Shown piece by piece: positions 7,438 to 10,623 of a stretch of 10,623 nt of DNA. Every line of letters starts with the position of its first letter. The stretch's first letter is position 1. Location: NCBI GenBank assembly GCA_002782305.1, contig PFHN01000040.1, positions 1 to 10,623 on the forward strand, read 5' to 3'. Both the position numbers and the translations under genes were made by a program. The DNA is from Candidatus Moranbacteria bacterium CG_4_8_14_3_um_filter_41_13 (GTDB lineage: Bacteria > Patescibacteriota > Minisyncoccia > Moranbacterales > UBA1568). The notes under the pieces are model-generated. The model was not told the origin of the DNA, searched no databases, and worked only from the letters and a program-made list of their open reading frames with translations.

Positions 7438-7968
7438 CTATTCTTTCTCTTTCACAATCAGCTTCCCAAATTGTCCTCCTTGACGGTGTCCTGGTACAGA
7501 ACAGTAATACTCAAATTCGCCCACCTTATCAGCTGTGAAATCTACAACAACTTCCTTGTCTAGAGGTGTCATCGTTTTAATATTGTATTCATCAAGAGTG
7601 AAGTCGTGTGTTCCTTTGGTATTTGTTACCTTGATACGCACCATATCACCTTTATTTACCACTATTTCTTTGAGCGAAAACCATTTTCCAGTAGCATCAT
7701 AATATGATGTCATCGAAAATTCTTTGATAGGATTGATGGTAGCCACTTCTTCTGTTTTATTCTTTTTCTGTTTCTTTACTTGCTCCGTACCATTCTTCAA
7801 AAGTCCCAATCTCGAGAGCTTATTCTTCTCATACTTCGCGCCAATATAGAACATACTCCCCGCAACCAACACGAGAATGATGACAAATGCAAGAAGTTTC
7901 TTATCGTATCCCCACAGCATATCTTTTGATTCTACTCCCTCTTTTATTTCTTCTGACATAGTAATCAT
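7438..7968 (-). CDS. Membrane-anchored cupredoxin-domain protein (type 1 copper) with Gln at the axial position
   Basis: A single membrane helix at about residues 24-43 follows a cytoplasmic N-terminus. A Lys/Glu-rich linker (about 45-80) leads to a cupredoxin beta-sandwich at about 82-174, outside the membrane. The type 1 copper ligands are visible: His 121 in THDFTLDEYN, then Cys 156 and His 161 in EYYCSVPGHRQGGQFGKL. The fourth, axial ligand of this family is normally Met five residues after the second His; here it is Gln 166, as in stellacyanins, which would lower the redox potential. The likely role is one-electron transfer or copper binding at the cell surface; no partner oxidase is in the window. 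Two starts are possible, ATG 7968 or ATG 7959 (MSEEIKEG). AAGAA before the first is a weak ribosome-binding site. It is monocistronic and convergent with the RND operon. Confidence 0.9.
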   Translation of the reverse strand: MITMSEEIKEGVESKDMLWGYDKKLLAFVIILVLVAGSMFYIGAKYEKNKLSRLGLLKNGTEQVKKQKKNKTEEVATINPIKEFSMTSYYDATGKWFSLKEIVVNKGDMVRIKVTNTKGTHDFTLDEYNIKTMTPLDKEVVVDFTADKVGEFEYYCSVPGHRQGGQFGKLIVKEKE

Positions 7969-7979
7969 TTCTTATAAAT

Positions 7980-7995
7980 TAGTATATGCATACTA
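7980..7995. repeat. Small inverted repeat just upstream of the cupredoxin gene
   Basis: TAGTAT (7980-7985) and ATACTA (7990-7995) are perfect 6-bp arms around ATGC, 11 bases upstream of the first possible cupredoxin start codon. On the minus strand the right part contains TATACT, a possible -10 element, but no good -35 element is found at 16-18 bases. It could be an operator; with arms this short and AT-rich, chance is a real alternative. Confidence 0.3.
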
Positions 7996-8050
7996 GCATA
8001 AAAAATCATGGCTGTCGCTGTGCTTTTGTTTCAAAAATTGGTTGTTTTCC

Positions 8051-8078
8051 TTACAAAAAACACGCCAGAGAGTATAAA
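8051..8078 (+). promoter_or_regulatory. Possible promoter of the 315-residue anchored protein
   Basis: TTACAA (8051-8056) and TATAAA (8073-8078) are spaced by 16 bases and lie about 40 bases before the GTG start. The match is moderate and the region is AT-rich, so this is only a candidate. A second possible -10, TAGAAT at 8102-8107, has no partner -35. Confidence 0.35.
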
Positions 8079-8119
8079 ACACACTCTTTTTCTCTCTATG
8101 CTAGAATAAAGAGAAGAAT

Positions 8120-9067
8120 GTGTATACTTCCACCCATATCACTTTTCTTATGTCTTCTGTGAAAAGATTCCCTCATATACATATAAACGTTAGAAAAAGC
8201 CATTTCTCTCTTGCTTTCGCTTGTTTTGTTTGCAGTGTTTTCATAGTGCAAGAAGCCTTACTTTTCTTCTTCGATCCACACGAGATGCTTCTTGTTCGTT
8301 TCAGAGATTTCAAATGGTCTCAGGAAATCATAAGTCAAGGCCTTCGTTTCTATACGCCAGAAAATATACAAGCTCTCCGTGTTGACGATGCACTCCTCCT
8401 TGAGCTTATAGAAAAACATACTAAAAAAACAGTCGCTCCAGAGAAAGAAAAGAACTTCGAGAACGACCCATTCAAGCGAATGTTTTCATCTCACCAAACT
8501 CTTCCCAGTCTCACCTTCTCCCGTACGTCAGATACGAATACGCACGGACGCTCCAAAAAAAATATTTCCTACCGTATTGATCCTCCTTTTGTCCAGAATG
8601 CTTTACGTGATCCCTGGGATGATATTATGATCAGATCCCTCTACTGTGATTTCGGTACCTATGATGAAACAGACTTTCTCTTTCTCCAGTCTTTACAAGA
8701 TAATAAAGGAAATTATTTTGACACACATTTTCTCCTTGGACTACTCCTGCTCGAAGCAAATGGGTGCTACGAGAAAGAGAGTATCGAAGAGAGTAAAGAA
8801 GCTGTTGTCAAAAGAATTATTTCTGCAGAACAAGCTGATACCATTTCGAGCGATCTCTATGCCGAACGTATCGTGTTCCTGTACTGGGCAGGATATGGCC
8901 ACACTGTACAAAAAGAATGGATAGACACCCTTCGGAGTAGCATCACTGTGGATCCAGGCTGGCGAACAGGGACAGATACCCTCTCAAATGCCCATACTAC
9001 TGGACTTGCCTTACTATCACTTCTGTATTATCAGGAGGGTAAAGACATACAAAGTTTCTACCAATAA
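8120..9067 (+). CDS. Anchored protein of unknown function (315 aa)
   Basis: I do not recognise this protein. A basic N-terminus precedes one hydrophobic helix at about residues 28-50, so it is probably an anchored extracytoplasmic protein. A helical region follows to about 105, then a polar, probably disordered Lys/Ser/Thr-rich stretch (about 105-150). A C-terminal domain at about 155-310 looks wholly alpha-helical: DPWDDIMIRSLYCDFGTYDE, YFDTHFLLGLLLLEANGCYE and, near the end, NAHTTGLALLSLLYY. The repeated 'THxLLxLLLLxxxG' style recalls alpha/alpha-toroid folds, but that is a weak impression. Two cysteines (in SLYCDF and NGCYEK) could form a disulfide. The start is GTG 8120, preceded by GAGAAG with short spacing; ATG 8150 is an in-frame alternative without a ribosome-binding site. 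It is divergent from the cupredoxin gene and convergent with enolase. Confidence 0.85.
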   Translation: MYTSTHITFLMSSVKRFPHIHINVRKSHFSLAFACFVCSVFIVQEALLFFFDPHEMLLVRFRDFKWSQEIISQGLRFYTPENIQALRVDDALLLELIEKHTKKTVAPEKEKNFENDPFKRMFSSHQTLPSLTFSRTSDTNTHGRSKKNISYRIDPPFVQNALRDPWDDIMIRSLYCDFGTYDETDFLFLQSLQDNKGNYFDTHFLLGLLLLEANGCYEKESIEESKEAVVKRIISAEQADTISSDLYAERIVFLYWAGYGHTVQKEWIDTLRSSITVDPGWRTGTDTLSNAHTTGLALLSLLYYQEGKDIQSFYQ

Positions 9068-9088
9068 AAGACTCCGATATTTCCATCG

Positions 9089-9124
9089 AAAAACCCTCGA
9101 AAATATATTCATCTACGAGGGTTT
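9089..9124. terminator. Bidirectional terminator between the unknown gene and enolase
   Basis: AAACCCTCG (9091-9099) and CGAGGGTTT (9116-9124) form a perfect 9-bp stem with a 16-base AT-rich loop. On the minus strand the stem runs directly into a five-base T-run, a good intrinsic terminator for enolase, whose stop is about 65 bases before it. On the plus strand it is followed by ATTTCTG, a weaker tail, and can end the convergent 315-residue gene. Confidence 0.8.
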
Positions 9125-9190
9125 ATTTCTGTATGTGTATGAGTGGTCTCAGAAGAAGTGAGAATACATCTCCATCTATTTTTTTCCTTT

Positions 9191-10450
9191 TTATTTTCGA
9201 TTCAATTGATCTTCTATGAGCATCAATCGATTATATTTACAGATGCGCTCCGTTCTCGAGAGTGAACCTGATTTAATAAGAGGACAGGCGAGTCCTGCAG
9301 AAAGATCAGCAATAAACGTATCTTCTGTCTCACCTGATCGATGAGAAACAAAAGGTTTCCAACCTTGCGCCTTGGTCATTTTCACTGCTTCAATCGTTTC
9401 GCTTACGGAACCGATTTGATTGAGTTTGATAAGAACAGAATTCACAGCATTTTTTTCTATCGCTTTAGATATTCTCTTAATATTCGTCACCAGAAGGTCG
9501 TCACCAACATTGATTACTGTATCACCGAGTACCTGATTGAACTTCTGGAATCCTTCCCAATCATCTTCATCAAAACCATCTTCGATAAGAATAATAGGAA
9601 ACTTGGCAACAATTTCTTGATACCATGAAAGTAATTCATCATTATTCACACTGCGTTTCTCGCCATTGATTTTCAGATCATACAATTTCGTCTCGGTATT
9701 GAAATAGCTATTTGCCGCACAGTCAAGTCCAATCTTCACATCATCTGTTGTATAGCCAGCTTTTTCTATCGCCTCCACAATAAACTGAAGAGCTTCTTCA
9801 TTTGATGTGAGTTCAGGGGCAAAGCCTCCTTCATCACCGACGCTTGTCTTATACCCCCTACTGTGCAAAATTTCTGCGAGCGTATGAAATATTTCTGAAG
9901 CCACGCGTAATTTTTCGTGAAAATTAGGAAAATTCACTGGACCGAGCATAAACTCCTGAATATCAAGTCCACTATCAGCATGCTTGCCACCATTGATAAT
10001 ATTAAACATTGGTTGAGGCAGTTTCACCTCAGTATCACCGATGAGGTCGTTCAAATAGACGTACAGTTCTTTGTGCTCTGCATTTGCTGAAGCTCTTGCA
10101 AAAGCCATAGAAACACCAAGGATAGCATTTGCTCCTAACTTGGCCTTATTCTCAGTACCATCAAGATCAATAAGCGTTTTATCGAGCGTTGCTTGATCAA
10201 ATTCTTTCCCAATAATAGCCTCTCTTATAATCGTTTCAACATTCTGTATTGCAATGAGGACGCCTTTCCCTTTGTACCGCTTGGGATCATTATCACGGAG
10301 TTCGACGGCTTCATATTTACCAGTACTAGCTCCACTTGGTACAGCTGAAGTAGCAGAAAAACCACTCTCGAGCGTTATTTCTACAGAAATAGTTGGGTTA
10401 CCACGTGAATCAAGTATTTCACGAGCGATGAGAGATGCTATCTTTTGCAT
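9191..10450 (-). CDS. eno: Enolase (phosphopyruvate hydratase), 419 aa
   Basis: Enolase converts 2-phosphoglycerate to phosphoenolpyruvate in cytosolic glycolysis (EC 4.2.1.11). The N-terminal cap domain (1 to about 135) includes REILDSRGNPT and PSGASTGKYEAVELRD, the mobile substrate loop. The TIM-barrel-like domain follows. Active-site residues, by comparison with E. coli or yeast enolase, are all present: Glu 166 (IQEFM), Glu 207 (GDEGGFAP), the magnesium ligands Asp 243 (GLDCAA), Glu 290 (LIEDGFDEDDW) and Asp 317 (VGDDL). Catalytic Lys 342 (LIKLNQIGS), the SHRSGETED loop at 369-377 and Lys 393 (IKSGSLSR) are also there. The length is slightly under the usual 425-435, mainly from a short C-terminus. 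It looks intact and functional. It is transcribed alone from its own promoter, with a structured leader; the ATG is preceded by A/T-rich sequence with no Shine-Dalgarno. Confidence 0.98.
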   Translation of the reverse strand: MQKIASLIAREILDSRGNPTISVEITLESGFSATSAVPSGASTGKYEAVELRDNDPKRYKGKGVLIAIQNVETIIREAIIGKEFDQATLDKTLIDLDGTENKAKLGANAILGVSMAFARASANAEHKELYVYLNDLIGDTEVKLPQPMFNIINGGKHADSGLDIQEFMLGPVNFPNFHEKLRVASEIFHTLAEILHSRGYKTSVGDEGGFAPELTSNEEALQFIVEAIEKAGYTTDDVKIGLDCAANSYFNTETKLYDLKINGEKRSVNNDELLSWYQEIVAKFPIILIEDGFDEDDWEGFQKFNQVLGDTVINVGDDLLVTNIKRISKAIEKNAVNSVLIKLNQIGSVSETIEAVKMTKAQGWKPFVSHRSGETEDTFIADLSAGLACPLIKSGSLSRTERICKYNRLMLIEDQLNRK

Positions 10451-10489
10451 ATTTATTTTTTACACTGATTATTTATATTAAAAAGAAAA

Positions 10490-10516
10490 GAAGACGGAGT
10501 GTCGCCACCCGTCTTC
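10490..10516 (-). promoter_or_regulatory. Strong hairpin plus T-rich tract in the enolase 5' leader
   Basis: GAAGACGG (10490-10497) pairs with CCGTCTTC (10509-10516), and GTG/CAC extends the stem inward to a four-base loop with one bulged base. Read on the minus strand it is followed at once by TTTTCTTTTT, so it looks like an intrinsic terminator. The predicted enolase promoter lies immediately upstream, placing the hairpin about 5 bases from the transcript start. It could be a premature terminator/attenuator, a 5' stabilising hairpin, or, if the promoter call is wrong, the terminator of a gene beyond the right edge. Confidence 0.7.
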
Positions 10517-10527
10517 ATTGCTGTTTC

Positions 10528-10556
10528 ATTTTAGCATATTTTTTACTGTTTGTCCA
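10528..10556 (-). promoter_or_regulatory. Probable enolase promoter
   Basis: On the minus strand TGGACA (10556-10551) and TAAAAT (10533-10528) are spaced by exactly 17 bases, and TATGC just before the -10 gives a TG-type extended -10. Transcription would start near 10521, giving a leader of about 70 bases that begins with the hairpin at 10490-10516. No other promoter is seen closer to the enolase start. Confidence 0.65.
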
Positions 10557-10566
10557 GGACTTGTAT

Positions 10567-10619
10567 AGTTAACAGTAAGGGGTGACATCTGATAAGGTAA
10601 GAGGGTAACACTGTTAACT
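10567..10619. repeat. 10-bp inverted repeat enclosing imperfect direct repeats at the right edge
   Basis: AGTTAACAGT (10567-10576) and ACTGTTAACT (10610-10619) are perfect complements separated by 33 bases. Inside, AAGGGGTGACA and AGAGGGTAACA are imperfect direct repeats. It could be a regulatory site for a gene beyond the edge, a dispersed repeat or an insertion-sequence end. The window stops 4 bases later, so the nature cannot be decided. Confidence 0.5.
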
Positions 10620-10623
10620 CTTA

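Noticed and set aside
1..10623. CRISPR array, tRNA or rRNA genes, transposase
   Set aside because: No regularly spaced repeats, no cloverleaf-like segment with a TTCGANNC-type T-loop, and no transposase motif was seen on either strand.
1..10623. Recoding of TGA, as in some Patescibacteria (Gracilibacteria-type code)
   Set aside because: TGA is absent as a stop in nine genes, but no conserved gene contains an in-frame TGA; conserved enolase and RND glycines use GGN codons, so the standard code suffices.

Overview
The window looks like a piece of a small-genome bacterial chromosome with moderate to low GC, most probably a Candidate Phyla Radiation / Patescibacteria member (Moranbacteria- or Parcubacteria-like). 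This is inferred from gene style: short anchored proteins with a DUF5666-like domain, a compact ECF-sigma operon next to an exporter adaptor, very few Shine-Dalgarno sequences, and an RND pump with no outer-membrane channel gene beside it. There is no rRNA or other marker to fix the taxonomy. All nine complete genes end in TAA (7) or TAG (2) and none in TGA, but nothing suggests recoding.

Left block (1-1949, minus strand): a tight operon read right to left. It encodes an ECF-type sigma factor, a small multi-pass membrane protein in the position usual for an anti-sigma factor, a membrane-anchored DUF5666-like protein, and the N-terminal part of a HlyD/MacA-type adaptor that runs off the left edge. 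Directly upstream of the sigma gene (1973-2206) is a decayed C-terminal fragment of a YkuE-type metallophosphoesterase with two in-frame stops and two frameshifts.

Centre block (2311-7414, plus strand): a sigma-70-type promoter whose -10 element lies inside a perfect 9-bp inverted repeat, followed by MarR regulator, membrane-fusion protein and a 1137-residue RND permease. This is a self-contained, probably MarR-repressed efflux cassette. The permease keeps the proton-relay residues of the AcrB family and carries about 100 extra residues, including two predicted extra membrane helices, between TM6 and TM7. A bidirectional hairpin terminator overlaps the permease stop codon.

Right block (7438-10623): a membrane-anchored cupredoxin on the minus strand with Gln at the usual axial Met position, a divergent anchored protein of unknown function on the plus strand, a shared bidirectional terminator, and enolase on the minus strand. 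Enolase has its own promoter and a strong hairpin with a T-rich tract right at the start of its leader. The right edge holds a 10-bp inverted repeat around imperfect direct repeats, of unknown nature.

Together the two left blocks look like envelope-response and export functions (a sigma-controlled adaptor/exporter operon and a MarR-controlled RND pump). Enolase is a housekeeping glycolytic gene.
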